Part shown: one piece after another, positions 34,277 through 43,146 of the stretch
How the letters are laid out: each line of letters starts with the position of its first letter
How positions within the stretch are numbered: the stretch's first letter is position 1
From: Lipingzhangella_A rawalii
Lineage (GTDB): Bacteria > Actinomycetota > Actinomycetes > Streptosporangiales > Streptosporangiaceae
DNA length: 64,000 nt
Assembly: GCF_031628175.1 (NCBI RefSeq)
Contig: NZ_JAVLVT010000004.1
Coordinates: 260,953 to 324,952, forward strand
Reading direction: 5' to 3'
The notes under the pieces: model-generated
Database searches by the model: none
What the model was told of the DNA's origin: nothing
Seen by the model: only the letters and a program-made list of their open reading frames with translations
Translations under genes and position numbers: made by a program

Positions 34277-35853
34277 GTACCGCGCTACCACCCAGCCAGG
34301 GCTTCCACTATCCGTGCTACGTCAACGCCGAACGTGTCTGGACCACTGAGCGCTGTTACGGTTTGCACATTCGCGCTGTCCTGAGTACCGATGCCTCACG
34401 CAGCTTGGCACACCACTTCACCACCGCAGCGGGCGACGAATGGGACGATCACCCACACGTCCTAGGTTCAATGTGTGGCAGCGATACGCAGGTGCGCAAG
34501 GCTGCCCTGGCAGCGGCCGCGGTCGCGCGTCGGCCATGGCGCGCCACGTCTGTGTCCACACGGTTGCAGCTCGCGGCAGCGGTCCGTATGCGCCTGGCCG
34601 TCCATCAAGACACACTTATTCGGTTGCTCATGGCGGAGGGCTGCCCACGGCCAATGGCCGAGTGGCAGCTCGGCGCCATGCTGAACGCGCTGGCCCCTGC
34701 GGCACTGCAGTGGTACGCCACGCAGCTACAGCAGATGCCGCAGAGCGGGCCGCAGCAGGTCGTGGTACGTCGCCGGCCGGACGGTTTGGTGTGCGTCGAT
34801 CCACCACGGAATGGGCCGGCACTGTGCGGGCTGCTCGGCGCCATGGCATTGTTCGCCGGAAACACGGTGGTGGTCCGGGTCCCCCGGAGTATGCCCGTCG
34901 CCCTGGCCTATCTGCTCCATGAGGTACTCATCCCGGTGTTGGAAGCGGACCAGGTACCCGCAGGGGTACTGAACGTCGTATGCGCCGAGCACCGGAACTG
35001 CGTGCGCGAGTGGCTGGAGAGCCCGGAGGTCGCGGACATCTGCTACTTCGGGATCAGCCAGCGCGGCAGGAGCCTGGAACGTGAGTGTGTGACGCACGAG
35101 AAGAAGGCCGTCCTGGAACTGTCCGGTAACGACGGGGTGCTCGTGTGGCACGACGCCGACGTGTCGGGAGCAGCGGCCGCCCTCGCGGAGTGTTTCCATG
35201 GCTCCGGTCAGATGTGCCTGGCCCCCAACTGGGCGGTCGTCCACCCCGCGATCGCGGAGGAGCTGATCGAGCGGCTCTGCACGCTGGCCGCCAAACATCG
35301 GCCAGGCCTGCCCGAGGATCCCCACACAACGCTGAGCCCGTTGTTCAACCGCGGCGGATTCCGGCGAGCCGTGTCCGAATGTCAGGAGCACGGCGCACAA
35401 ATCTGCTGCGGCGGCCGGATTGTCACCGCCGACGGCACCCCAGCCCATACCGGATTGTTTGCGGAGCCCACCGTCGTTCGTGTTGACGGACTACGCGCGG
35501 CTCGGCTCCTGAGCGTCGTTCAGGAGGAGACCTTTTTCCCCTTGCTCCCGGTGGTCGTTCCCGACGGGAGCGACGGCGAGGACACCGCCTTGCTGGACGC
35601 GATGGTCGATCTGGTCAACAGCAACACCTACGGGCTACGCAACTCGGTTTGGGCACGCGACCCGGACGTCCTCGAACACGTGGTGTCCCTCGTCGACAAC
35701 GGTGGCGTACTCAAGGTCAACACCTCCCACATCGACTGCCCGCCCCACGTTCCCGTAGGCGGGGGCACGGGCGCCACCAGTGGAGCACTCGCCGGAGCGA
35801 ACTACCCGCTACTCACCACGACGCACCTCCAAACCGTTGCCGGGGACTTCTGA
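34273..35853 (+). CDS. Aldehyde dehydrogenase superfamily protein
   Basis: A 526-residue NAD(P)-dependent aldehyde dehydrogenase-like enzyme. The catalytic Cys lies in SGQMCLAPNW and the general-base Glu in VLELSGNDGV. The cofactor region LFAGNTVVVRVPRS precedes it, and the C-terminal TFFPLLPVVV, NSNTYGLRNSVWA and GVLKVNTSH stretches match the fold. The first 80 residues are less family-like and Cys-containing. It is less G+C-rich and more divergent than the housekeeping genes around it. It is translationally coupled (GTGA) to the secreted protein. Substrate unknown. Confidence 0.85.
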   Translation: MSTALPPSQGFHYPCYVNAERVWTTERCYGLHIRAVLSTDASRSLAHHFTTAAGDEWDDHPHVLGSMCGSDTQVRKAALAAAAVARRPWRATSVSTRLQLAAAVRMRLAVHQDTLIRLLMAEGCPRPMAEWQLGAMLNALAPAALQWYATQLQQMPQSGPQQVVVRRRPDGLVCVDPPRNGPALCGLLGAMALFAGNTVVVRVPRSMPVALAYLLHEVLIPVLEADQVPAGVLNVVCAEHRNCVREWLESPEVADICYFGISQRGRSLERECVTHEKKAVLELSGNDGVLVWHDADVSGAAAALAECFHGSGQMCLAPNWAVVHPAIAEELIERLCTLAAKHRPGLPEDPHTTLSPLFNRGGFRRAVSECQEHGAQICCGGRIVTADGTPAHTGLFAEPTVVRVDGLRAARLLSVVQEETFFPLLPVVVPDGSDGEDTALLDAMVDLVNSNTYGLRNSVWARDPDVLEHVVSLVDNGGVLKVNTSHIDCPPHVPVGGGTGATSGALAGANYPLLTTTHLQTVAGDF

Positions 35854-36044
35854 CCTCATCGAATCCGCTGCCGACGACCCAGCTCGTCCTCTCCCTGCGT
35901 TTTCCAGCCAACGCCGCGACGCCTACCTGGACCATGCGCGCTCCCCCGGACACGTTCCGTCATAGCCTCCCCGCCGCCTGCCGCTTACCCCCGGGCTGGT
36001 AGGACCCGCGAAGCGAGCGCGGCACGGCGGGCAGCCGGGCCAGG

Positions 36045-36380
36045 TCACGGTGCGGGCGCGGTCTCGTAAGCCGCGGGTTCCTCCAGGAGCAGGGAGTACG
36101 CGTCCGCGATGCGGGTCAGGGCCTCGACCTCGAAGGCGAGCTGCTCCGGATCCGTGGCCGGGGCGAGCTCTCCGATAACGACGGCCTCGGCTGCGGCCCC
36201 GGCCATGCGGGTCACCACGTGCGGGCGAAGGTGGCGAGGGCGTCGCGGACCGACCCGGGGCGGGCGTCGTACTCGGCGTTGGCGTTGATGAAGAAGCAGC
36301 CCTCGGGGAACACGCGGCGGCGAATCGTCCAGCCGGCCGACACGGCCGCAGCGTCACTCCCGAACGCGACCCCAACTCCC
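36045..36380 (-). pseudogene. Frameshifted TetR-family regulator remnant (C-terminal part)
   Basis: Two adjacent frames together make the C-terminal ligand domain of a TetR regulator of the LmrA/YxaF kind: first GCFFINANAEYDARPGSVRDAL ending at TGA 36212, then in another frame MAGAAAEAVVIGELAPATDPEQLAFEVEALTRIADAY to the stop at 36045. The DNA-binding N-terminus is not found upstream, where the 24-base repeat at 36442-36465 lies. It is therefore a decayed gene. The right limit is approximate. The flanks 35854-36044 and 36381-36607 hold nothing else I recognise. Confidence 0.65.
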
Positions 36381-36441
36381 CCACGAAGCCCGTAACACCC
36401 GGGCCGTGGTCCGCGCGGGGGCACGCCCCCGAACCTGGCCC

Positions 36442-36465
36442 CTGGGCGGAATTCGGGCGGCTCTG
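36442..36465. repeat. 24-base dispersed repeat, copy 2
   Basis: Identical to 33006-33029. It lies just upstream of the TetR remnant, on the side where the DNA-binding part of that gene has been lost. Confidence 0.6.
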
Positions 36466-36607
36466 CTGTCTCGGGGCCAACCCCCAGCGCACAGGGGCCA
36501 CGAAAGGCTGATGGGGGGTGTAAAAGGCCGATGAGGGTGCTGAGGAGCAGGCACGCGGGTGGGAAGCCGGGCGGCTCGGGGTACGGGGCAGCGGGCACAC
36601 CCGTGCT

Positions 36608-37303
36608 TCACCCCGTGAGATCCCCCAGCCCTTGGGCGAGGAACACCCCGCCGAAGACAAACAGCACCGTCATGGTCACCGAGTCGCCGTGGATGTCCAG
36701 CCAGGCCCGGGCACGGCGCAGCGCCTCATCTCCGGCCCCGCCACGCAGGGCAACGGCCACGATCGGTGCGAGCACCCCGATACTGCCCAGGACCGCGAAC
36801 ACGGCCGTGGCCCCCGCGGCCGCGGTGAGCCCGAGCCCGAATGAGCCGATGACCGCTCCGCCACCCACGATCATCGCGAGATTCTTCGGGTTGAGCAGCG
36901 CCAGCACCAGCGCCAGCCGCATCGCCCCCGGGACCGTCATCCCGTCCATCGCGGCCAGCCACCGGGGCGGTTCGGGCTCGGTATCCGCAGGACGCTGGAG
37001 TCCCCGACGCAGGATGCGCAGAGCCAGCACAATCAGCAGCAGCCCGAGCAGGGTCTGCACCCAGGCCACCCAGTCCACCTGCGTGCCCGCGGCCGGACCG
37101 GTGTCCCCGGTGCTGGCCGCGGCGCTGAGCAGCGCCACCAGCAGGCCCACCACGAGCACCGCCACGGCCCAGGCCACCGTGAAGGCGCCGGCCTTGACAC
37201 GGCCGCCCGAAGCCATGAGCAGCACGATCGTCGCAATGATCCCGGTGGGTGCCGCCACCAGCCCCAGCACATACGGCAACAGCTGCGTCAGCGCGTCCAG
37301 CAC
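36608..37303 (-). CDS. GAP-family (Sap/LysE-like) membrane protein
   Basis: A 231-residue protein with about six membrane segments. The start LLPYVLGLVAAPTGIIATIVLLMASGGRVKAGAF and the central LALLNPKNLAMIVGGGAVIG are signatures of the GAP family, whose mycobacterial members help export surface lipids. Translation starts at GTG 37303. It stands alone; the flanking genes are unrelated. Transport substrate cannot be inferred. Confidence 0.82.
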   Translation of the reverse strand: MLDALTQLLPYVLGLVAAPTGIIATIVLLMASGGRVKAGAFTVAWAVAVLVVGLLVALLSAAASTGDTGPAAGTQVDWVAWVQTLLGLLLIVLALRILRRGLQRPADTEPEPPRWLAAMDGMTVPGAMRLALVLALLNPKNLAMIVGGGAVIGSFGLGLTAAAGATAVFAVLGSIGVLAPIVAVALRGGAGDEALRRARAWLDIHGDSVTMTVLFVFGGVFLAQGLGDLTG

Positions 37304-37447
37304 GCGGTTCCCCCCGTCATCGCACCCTCTCGCCGTACCCGGCCCTGACTACTGTCGCGCACTGTCGCCCACTCCGCACCGCGACTCTCCGTGGCGATAC
37401 TGGCCGGAGCCCTGGCTGCTGCGGGCCTGTTCAGGGACGTTACCTCC

Positions 37448-37477
37448 GGCGGGGATCACCAAACGGTGATCCCCGCC
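37448..37477. terminator. Perfect 13-base hairpin
   Basis: GGCGGGGATCACC and GGTGATCCCCGCC with a four-base AAAC loop, 31 bases after the stop of the small minus-strand gene at 37509. Stem strength and position fit an intrinsic terminator, although no T-run follows, which is common in high-G+C actinobacteria. Confidence 0.75.
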
Positions 37478-37508
37478 ACGGGCAGCGTCCGGATCACCAC
37501 CGCAGGGG

Positions 37509-37724
37509 TCACCGCCGGCGAAACACCGGGTAGGCCACCTCCATCGAGACGGCCCAGTCGATCAACTCCCAGCCCACGGACTCGGTCGCCTCGATCAGAT
37601 CCCCCCACTCGGTGGGGCTCGCGGTGAAGCGGGGAGTAAACACCGCGGCTCCCCCCTCCACGGCCTCCGTGGCCTCCTCGCGCGCCTTACTCACTCGTTT
37701 CTCCCGACCGGAATCACCAAACAT
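37509..37724 (-). CDS. Small protein, DUF4177-like
   Basis: A 71-residue protein: charged N-terminus (MFGDSGREKRVSKAREEATE) and a C-terminal part AAVFTPRFTASPTEWGDLIEATESVGWELIDWAV ending in YPVFRRR. The pattern of a GWxL turn followed by PVFRR resembles DUF4177-type small proteins of unknown function. The start is uncertain; an in-frame start further upstream is possible. A strong hairpin follows the gene, supporting its reality. Confidence 0.5.
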   Translation of the reverse strand: MFGDSGREKRVSKAREEATEAVEGGAAVFTPRFTASPTEWGDLIEATESVGWELIDWAVSMEVAYPVFRRR

Positions 37725-37849
37725 GCCGCCACGGGTACCAGTCGGCGACGCCCGCGAGAACCCCTCCACCCCGCCGGGTTGGCGAAATCCTGACGCGGTC
37801 CGGCCCTTCGGGTGACGCGCCTACGGCCGGGAGTGGGAACACCCCCGGC

Positions 37850-38803
37850 ATGGAACTGTTCCCACCGATTCCACTCCAGGAGTGGAGTCCCACCAAACAG
37901 ACCCTGCACCGCTGGCTCCAGATCGTGGGCAAGATCCGGCTCGCGGCGAGTCCGCGCCGCAACCACTGGTGGAACGTCCCGTTCCACCTCACCGGGACCG
38001 GTCTCACCACCCGGCCGATGGGCCTCAACGACGGAAACCCCGTGTTCACGATCGACGTGGACCTGCTGCACCACCAGCTGGTGGTGAGCACCCTGGCGTC
38101 CGGACAGGTGACCGTGCCACTCCCGGGGCACAGCGTGGCCAGCTTCCACCGGGAGCTGACCGCGGCACTGGACCATCTGGGCGTGGGGGTACCGGTCCCG
38201 CATCCCTACCCGTTCGACCTGCCCGACGCCGACCGACCGTTCGCCGCGGACACCGAACACGCCGCCTATGACGCCGGTTGGGCCCAGCGCTACTGGCAGG
38301 TTCTCAGCCAGGTGAATCTCCTCCTGGAGGAGTTCGCCGCGGGCTACTGGGGCAAGTCCAGCCCGGTGCACCACTTCTGGCACACCTTCGACATCGCGAT
38401 GACCCGGTTCAGTGACGCCGTGGTCACCCAACCGCGGGAGGCCGGTTCGGTGATTCGTGAGGCCTACTCCCGACAGGTCATCAGCTTCGGTTTCTGGTTC
38501 GGTGACGAGGGCGGCACCGTCGCGGAGCCCGCGTTCTACGCCTACACCGCCCCCGAGCCACTCGGCCTCACCGAGCAACCCCTGCCCACCGGTGCGGAGT
38601 GGATCGCCAGCGGCCACGGGCACCTTGCCCTGCTGCGTTACGAACGCGCCCGCAAGGAGCCCGACCCGCGTTCCCACGTCCTGGACTTCTACGAGGCGGC
38701 CTACCGGGCGGGCGCGGACCTGCTGGGTTGGGACCGCGACACCCTGGCCTGCCCACACGGCGCCACCGACCCCTACTGGACCGAACTGCGAGGGCGAACA
38801 TGA
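37850..38803 (+). CDS. DUF5996 family protein
   Basis: A 317-residue cytosolic protein. WLQIVGKIRLAASPRRNHWWNVPFHLTGTGLTT near the N-terminus and FWHTFDIAMTRFSDAV with FGFWFGDEG further on are the conserved blocks of DUF5996, widespread in bacteria without known biochemical function. Conserved His/Trp residues suggest an enzyme. Its stop overlaps the start of the acetyltransferase gene (ATGA at 38800-38803), so the two are likely produced together. Confidence 0.85.
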   Translation: MELFPPIPLQEWSPTKQTLHRWLQIVGKIRLAASPRRNHWWNVPFHLTGTGLTTRPMGLNDGNPVFTIDVDLLHHQLVVSTLASGQVTVPLPGHSVASFHRELTAALDHLGVGVPVPHPYPFDLPDADRPFAADTEHAAYDAGWAQRYWQVLSQVNLLLEEFAAGYWGKSSPVHHFWHTFDIAMTRFSDAVVTQPREAGSVIREAYSRQVISFGFWFGDEGGTVAEPAFYAYTAPEPLGLTEQPLPTGAEWIASGHGHLALLRYERARKEPDPRSHVLDFYEAAYRAGADLLGWDRDTLACPHGATDPYWTELRGRT

Positions 38804-39123
38804 GCCTGACGGTGCGAAACGCCACCCACCGCGACCGCTACGAGGCCATCGACTATCCGGACGACGCCGCGGAGGGAACCGTCGCGGGCTTCGCGGACTA
38901 CATCCATGCCCGAGACCAGATCGTGTTCACCCACACGGAGGTCGCCCCCGCCTACGAGGGACGCGGTATCGGCGGTCAGTTGGTGCGCGGCGCCCTGGAT
39001 GACGTACGGGCACGGGGCCTTCGGGTGATCCCGGTCTGTCCCTTTGTCAAGGGCTGGATCCAACGCCACCGGGAGTACGCCGACCTGGTCGGGGACCAGG
39101 GCCCGGACAACACGGCTGGCTGA
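38800..39123 (+). CDS. Small GNAT-like N-acetyltransferase (COG2388 type)
   Basis: A 107-residue minimal acetyltransferase. The acetyl-CoA motif A is present as VAPAYEGRGIGGQLVRGALDDVRARGL (R/Q-x-x-G-x-G/A form), followed by VIPVCPFVKGWIQRHREYADL, the signature of the YidJ-like short GNAT group. Substrate unknown. It overlaps the DUF5996 gene by four bases; a longer in-frame extension upstream lies inside DUF5996 and is discounted. Confidence 0.82.
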   Translation: MSLTVRNATHRDRYEAIDYPDDAAEGTVAGFADYIHARDQIVFTHTEVAPAYEGRGIGGQLVRGALDDVRARGLRVIPVCPFVKGWIQRHREYADLVGDQGPDNTAG

Positions 39124-39248
39124 GCAGCACCACCATTGCCGCTAGGGTCCGTGTGGTGCCCCGACGACCTGGGGTCACCACCCCGCACGGACGGCCACCG
39201 CAGACCCGGGGCCGCTCCACGCCGACCTAGTTGAGGAGTTTCCCGAGC

Positions 39249-40739
39249 ATGGAGGAGATCGGCGAGCTCTGGGAGGGCGTCAACCACGCACTCCAGCCGT
39301 TCAACGACTGGTTGGTCACCTGGACCGACCACTACTGGATGTACCTGCTGATTCCCCTGATCACGCTGCTCAGCGTGTACTTCACCATCCGGCTGGGTGT
39401 GGTCCAGTTGCGGCTGGTCCCGGAGATGTTCCGCACCCTGTTCAGCCAGCCAGAAACGGCACCGGACGGGAAGAAGGCCATTTCGTCCTTCCAGGCGTTC
39501 TCGGTGTCCGCGGCCGCCCGGATCGGCACCGGCAACATCGTGGGTGTGGCCGGGGCGATTGCCATCGGTGGCCCCGGAGCGGTGCTGTGGATGTGGCTGA
39601 TGGGGCTGCTCGTGGGTGCGGCGAGCTTCGTGGAGTCCACGCTGGGCCAGCTGTACAAGGTCCGGGACTCCACCGGCTACCGCGGCGGCCCCGCCTACTA
39701 TCTGGAACGTGGGCTGCGGGCCCGCTGGGCCGGAATCATCTTCGCCGTCACGATCGTGCTCACCTTCGCGTTCGTGTTCAGTGCGGTGCAGACCAACACC
39801 ATCACCGGGGCGTTGAGCTCCTCGATGGAACAGGCAACCGGTGCGGAGGCTCCGCTGTGGCTCGCCCCCACCGTCGGCGTGGTGCTGGTCACCCTGGCCG
39901 CAGTGGTGATCTTCGGTGGGGTGCGCCGTATCGCCCACGTCACCCAGGCCCTGGTTCCGCTCATGGCGCTGATCTACATCGTGCTCGGCCTCGTGGTGAT
40001 GGCCCTGTACATCGACGAGGTCCCGGCAGTATTCGGGCTGATCGTGGAGAGCGCGTTCGGGCTGCGTGAGGTTGCCGGCGCGACCCTCGGCACGGTCATC
40101 GTGCAGGGTGTACGCCGCGGCATGTTCTCCAACGAGGCCGGTCTGGGCTCGGCCCCCAACGCCGGAGCCAGCGCCTCGGTGAGCCACCCCGTCAAGCAGG
40201 GACTGGTGCAGACGCTCGGCGTGTACTTCGACACGCTGGTGGTGTGCTCGGTGACAGCGTTCGTGATCCTGCTGTCCAACCCGACCTACGGCGAGGAGCG
40301 CGGCCCGGTGATGACCCAGGAGGCGCTTCAGACCGCGCTGGGCCCCTGGGCACTGCACCTGTTGACGGTGATCCTGCTCCTGGTGGCGTTCAGCTCGGTG
40401 CTGGGCAACTACTTCTACGGGCAGGCGAACATGCTGTTCATCACACCGCGGTCCAGTGTGCTGTTCGGTTTCCAGCTGGTGTTCCTGTGCGCCCTGTTCC
40501 TGGGGTCCGTGGTGGACGTGCAGATCGTGTGGAGCCTCGCCGACACCACGATGGGGGTTATGGCGCTGGTGAACCTGCTCGGGATCGCCCCGCTGGCCTG
40601 GATGGTGGCACTGCTGCTGCGGGACTACCAGGACCAGCGACGCCAGGGGATCGACCCGGTGTTCACCCGGGACCGGCTTCCCCAGCTGCGCGGGGAGATC
40701 GAGTGCTGGGAGCCCGCCAGCCAGCAGGTGCGCGACTGA
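39249..40739 (+). CDS. Sodium:alanine/glycine symporter (AGCS family)
   Basis: A 496-residue symporter with about 10-11 membrane segments. The family signature is present: SSFQAFSVSAAARIGTGNIVGVAGAI, GAASFVESTLGQLYKVRD and the central GMFSNEAGLGSAPNA. ATG 39249 is chosen, with GAGGAG upstream; the earlier TTG at 39231 lies too close to that site. It probably imports small amino acids with sodium. It stands alone, with 125 bases upstream for a promoter. Confidence 0.94.
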   Translation: MEEIGELWEGVNHALQPFNDWLVTWTDHYWMYLLIPLITLLSVYFTIRLGVVQLRLVPEMFRTLFSQPETAPDGKKAISSFQAFSVSAAARIGTGNIVGVAGAIAIGGPGAVLWMWLMGLLVGAASFVESTLGQLYKVRDSTGYRGGPAYYLERGLRARWAGIIFAVTIVLTFAFVFSAVQTNTITGALSSSMEQATGAEAPLWLAPTVGVVLVTLAAVVIFGGVRRIAHVTQALVPLMALIYIVLGLVVMALYIDEVPAVFGLIVESAFGLREVAGATLGTVIVQGVRRGMFSNEAGLGSAPNAGASASVSHPVKQGLVQTLGVYFDTLVVCSVTAFVILLSNPTYGEERGPVMTQEALQTALGPWALHLLTVILLLVAFSSVLGNYFYGQANMLFITPRSSVLFGFQLVFLCALFLGSVVDVQIVWSLADTTMGVMALVNLLGIAPLAWMVALLLRDYQDQRRQGIDPVFTRDRLPQLRGEIECWEPASQQVRD

Positions 40740-40801
40740 GGAGCGACACGAGGTAGGACAAAAGCACCGGTAGCCTCGCCTGCGGGCCATGCCACCAGGA
40801 C

Positions 40802-41683
40802 ATGCAGCGGAGCGAGCTACCGGTGACTTTGCGGGAACGGGTGCAGGGGGTGGTCGAAGCCCCCTTCTTTCAGAACACCATCATCACGTTGATCGTGGTG
40901 AACGGTGTGGTGCTGGGCATGGAGACCTCCCCGGAGATCATGGACCGCTACGGGGAGCTCCTGCTGACCGCCGACGGCGCGATGTTGTCGGTGTTCGTGG
41001 TGGAACTGGCCCTGCGGATCTACGCCTACCGCGGCCGATTCTTCACCGACCCGTGGAGCGTGTTCGACTTCGTCATCGTCGCAATCGCGCTGATTCCCGC
41101 CTCCGGCCCGTTCGCGGTCCTGCGGGTCCTGCGCATCCTGCGGGTCCTGCGCCTGTTGACGATGGTGCCGCCGCTGCGGCGGGTGGTGGCCGGGCTGTTG
41201 CGGGCGCTACCGGGGATGGCCTCGATCGGCGCCCTGCTGGGGCTGTTGATGTACGTGGCCGCGGTGATGGCCACCAAGCTGTTCCAGGAGACCGACCCCA
41301 GGCACTTCGCCGACCTGCCCACCTCGATGGCCACACTGTTCCAGATCATGACGGGTGACAGCTGGGGGGCGATCGCCCGGGAGCTGTCCGAGGATCACAT
41401 GATCGCCTGGCCGTTCTTCGTGCTGTTCATCCTGGCGTCCACGTTCATCGCGCTGAACCTGTTCATCGCGGTGGCGGTGGACGCCCTGCCTCCCACCCAG
41501 GTGGCGGACGAGGACTTCGTGTCCACCTCGCAGTCCAACCAGGATGCGATCCTGGCCGAACTGCGCTCCCTGCGTAGTGAGGTGGCCGAGCTGCGCTCCG
41601 CCCAGGGTGGCACCGAAACGACCGCCCAGCCGGACGATTCCCCCGGAACGCCCCCCGACACGCTGACGCAACAGGACCGATAG
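40802..41683 (+). CDS. Voltage-gated-type cation channel (BacNav-like), copy 1
   Basis: A 293-residue single-domain six-TM channel. S4 is FAVLRVLRILRVLRLLTMVPPLRRVV, with arginines at about 108, 111, 114 and 117 in every-third spacing. The pore helix and filter read FQIMTGDSWG (T184-G-D-S-W188), whereas NaChBac-type channels have TLESW. S6 is FIALNLFIAVAVDAL and a C-terminal heptad coiled coil (ILAELRSLRSEVAELRSAQ) should tetramerise it. A close paralogue follows. The Asp in the filter raises the question of calcium preference. Confidence 0.9.
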   Translation: MQRSELPVTLRERVQGVVEAPFFQNTIITLIVVNGVVLGMETSPEIMDRYGELLLTADGAMLSVFVVELALRIYAYRGRFFTDPWSVFDFVIVAIALIPASGPFAVLRVLRILRVLRLLTMVPPLRRVVAGLLRALPGMASIGALLGLLMYVAAVMATKLFQETDPRHFADLPTSMATLFQIMTGDSWGAIARELSEDHMIAWPFFVLFILASTFIALNLFIAVAVDALPPTQVADEDFVSTSQSNQDAILAELRSLRSEVAELRSAQGGTETTAQPDDSPGTPPDTLTQQDR

Positions 41684-41836
41684 GACCCTGCATAAGCGCC
41701 GGCGCCTCCGGCACGACCCCGGCCCACGCCACCCGAAGAGCCAGGAATTGAACCCATACGGCTCGGCCTGTCCGGATCGGCACGAGTAAGCTCGACAGGT
41801 CCCCCAACCAGGTCGAGAGTACGAGGGAGTTGAGCC

Positions 41837-42739
41837 GTGCCCCTGCGCGAACGCGTTGCAGGCGTGGTCGAGACCACCTGGTTCCAGAACACGGTCATCG
41901 CACTGATCCTCATCAACGGCATCATCCTGGGCCTGGAAACGGTTCCGGAGCTGCGCGAGGCGCACGGGGACCTCCTGCGCGGAATCAGCCGCATGTTCCT
42001 CATGCTGTTCATCGTGGAGATGACCCTGCGGGTGTACGTGAAGCGGCTCTCCTTCTTCCGCAACCCGTGGAGCGTATTCGACCTCGCCATTGTGCTGCTG
42101 GCACTCGTCCCCACCCTGGGCCCGTTCACCGTGATGCGGGTACTCCGTGTGCTGCGGGTGCTGTGGCTGTTGTCAGCGATCCCCTCCCTGCGGCGGGTGG
42201 TCGCCGGCGTACTCAAGGCGTTTCCCGGAATGGCATCGATCGGTGTCCTGCTGGTGCTCCTGATGTATGTCTCCGGAGTCATCTCCACCCTGCTGTTCCA
42301 GGAGACCGACCCGGTGCACTTCGGCGACCTCGGCTCCTCCCTGTTCTCCCTGTTCCAGGTAATGACCGGGGACAGCTGGGCCGACGTGATCGCCCGGCCC
42401 ATCATGGAGGAACACCCGCTGGCCTGGATCTTCTTCGTGGCCTTCATCCTGCTGTCCACGTTCATCGTGTTGAACTGGTTCATCGCGGTGGCGGTGGACG
42501 CCTTCGAGAACGTGCACCTGGACACCGGCTACGAGCACCAGGCCGACGCCTCCCGCCAGCGCATCCTCAACGAGATCCAACAGATCCAGGCCCAGAACGC
42601 ACAGCTGCACACCGAGCTCGCCGAGTTGCGGGCACAACTCCGGACCGCACCCCAGACCGATCCCGACGCGACCGGGGCCGACTCCGGCACCACGGTGCCC
42701 CCCACGGACACGCCGAACCCCGGCCGCCCGGGCGAATGA
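41837..42739 (+). CDS. Voltage-gated-type cation channel (BacNav-like), copy 2
   Basis: A 300-residue paralogue of the preceding gene, starting at GTG 41837 after GAGGGAG. S4 is TVMRVLRVLRVLWLLSAIPSLRR, the pore reads FQVMTGDSWAD (T177-G-D-S-W181), S6 is FIVLNWFIAVAVDAF, and a longer C-terminal coiled coil is rich in Gln (ILNEIQQIQAQNAQLHTELAEL). The 150-base gap suggests separate or read-through expression. Tandem copies with the same unusual filter but different S4 and coiled-coil sequences could form separate homotetramers. Confidence 0.9.
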   Translation: MPLRERVAGVVETTWFQNTVIALILINGIILGLETVPELREAHGDLLRGISRMFLMLFIVEMTLRVYVKRLSFFRNPWSVFDLAIVLLALVPTLGPFTVMRVLRVLRVLWLLSAIPSLRRVVAGVLKAFPGMASIGVLLVLLMYVSGVISTLLFQETDPVHFGDLGSSLFSLFQVMTGDSWADVIARPIMEEHPLAWIFFVAFILLSTFIVLNWFIAVAVDAFENVHLDTGYEHQADASRQRILNEIQQIQAQNAQLHTELAELRAQLRTAPQTDPDATGADSGTTVPPTDTPNPGRPGE

Positions 42740-42770
42740 GCGGCGGCCCGCGGGCAGCCCCGGACGGGCC

Positions 42771-43082
42771 TCAGCAGGGCCGTCGGTGCTGCTGGGCGGC
42801 CTCGGCCGCCTCCGCCAGTGCGGCGGCGTCGTCGAGGTACGCGCGTAGGGCCTCGGGACGCAGCCGATAGTAGGTGAACCGGCCGTGGGACTCGGCGGTG
42901 ACGAACCCCGCCTCGCGGAGGATCCGCAGATGGTGGCTGACCGTGGGCTGGCGAGCCCCGGTCTCCTCGATCAGGTGGCAGGTGCACATCTGCTCGGTGG
43001 CCAGCAGACGGACGATGTGGGCCCGCAGCGGATCACCGAAGAGTGTGACCGCCGCCGTCTCCAGCGAGCGAGACATCAACAT
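42771..43082 (-). CDS. arsR: ArsR-family metalloregulator
   Basis: A 103-residue winged-helix repressor. TEQMCTCHLIEETGARQPTVSHHLRIL combines the metal-sensing Cys pair (CTCHL, as in the ELCVCDL motif of ArsR) with the DNA-recognition helix, so it most likely senses arsenite or antimonite. FTYYRLRPEAL forms the wing. A TGATATCA palindrome lies immediately upstream of its start and recurs in half-site form in the arsC/acr3 promoter gap. The start at 43082 is nearly leaderless relative to that operator. Confidence 0.93.
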   Translation of the reverse strand: MLMSRSLETAAVTLFGDPLRAHIVRLLATEQMCTCHLIEETGARQPTVSHHLRILREAGFVTAESHGRFTYYRLRPEALRAYLDDAAALAEAAEAAQQHRRPC

Positions 43083-43146
43083 GTTCTGATATCACCATGT
43101 CGGCACCGCGCGGTCAACCACCCTGTCCCGTGCACCCGCCAGGCGG

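Noticed and set aside
36531..37469. 312-residue open frame antisense to the GAP-family gene
   Set aside because: Ser/Thr/Pro/Ala low-complexity translation of the reverse of a membrane protein gene.
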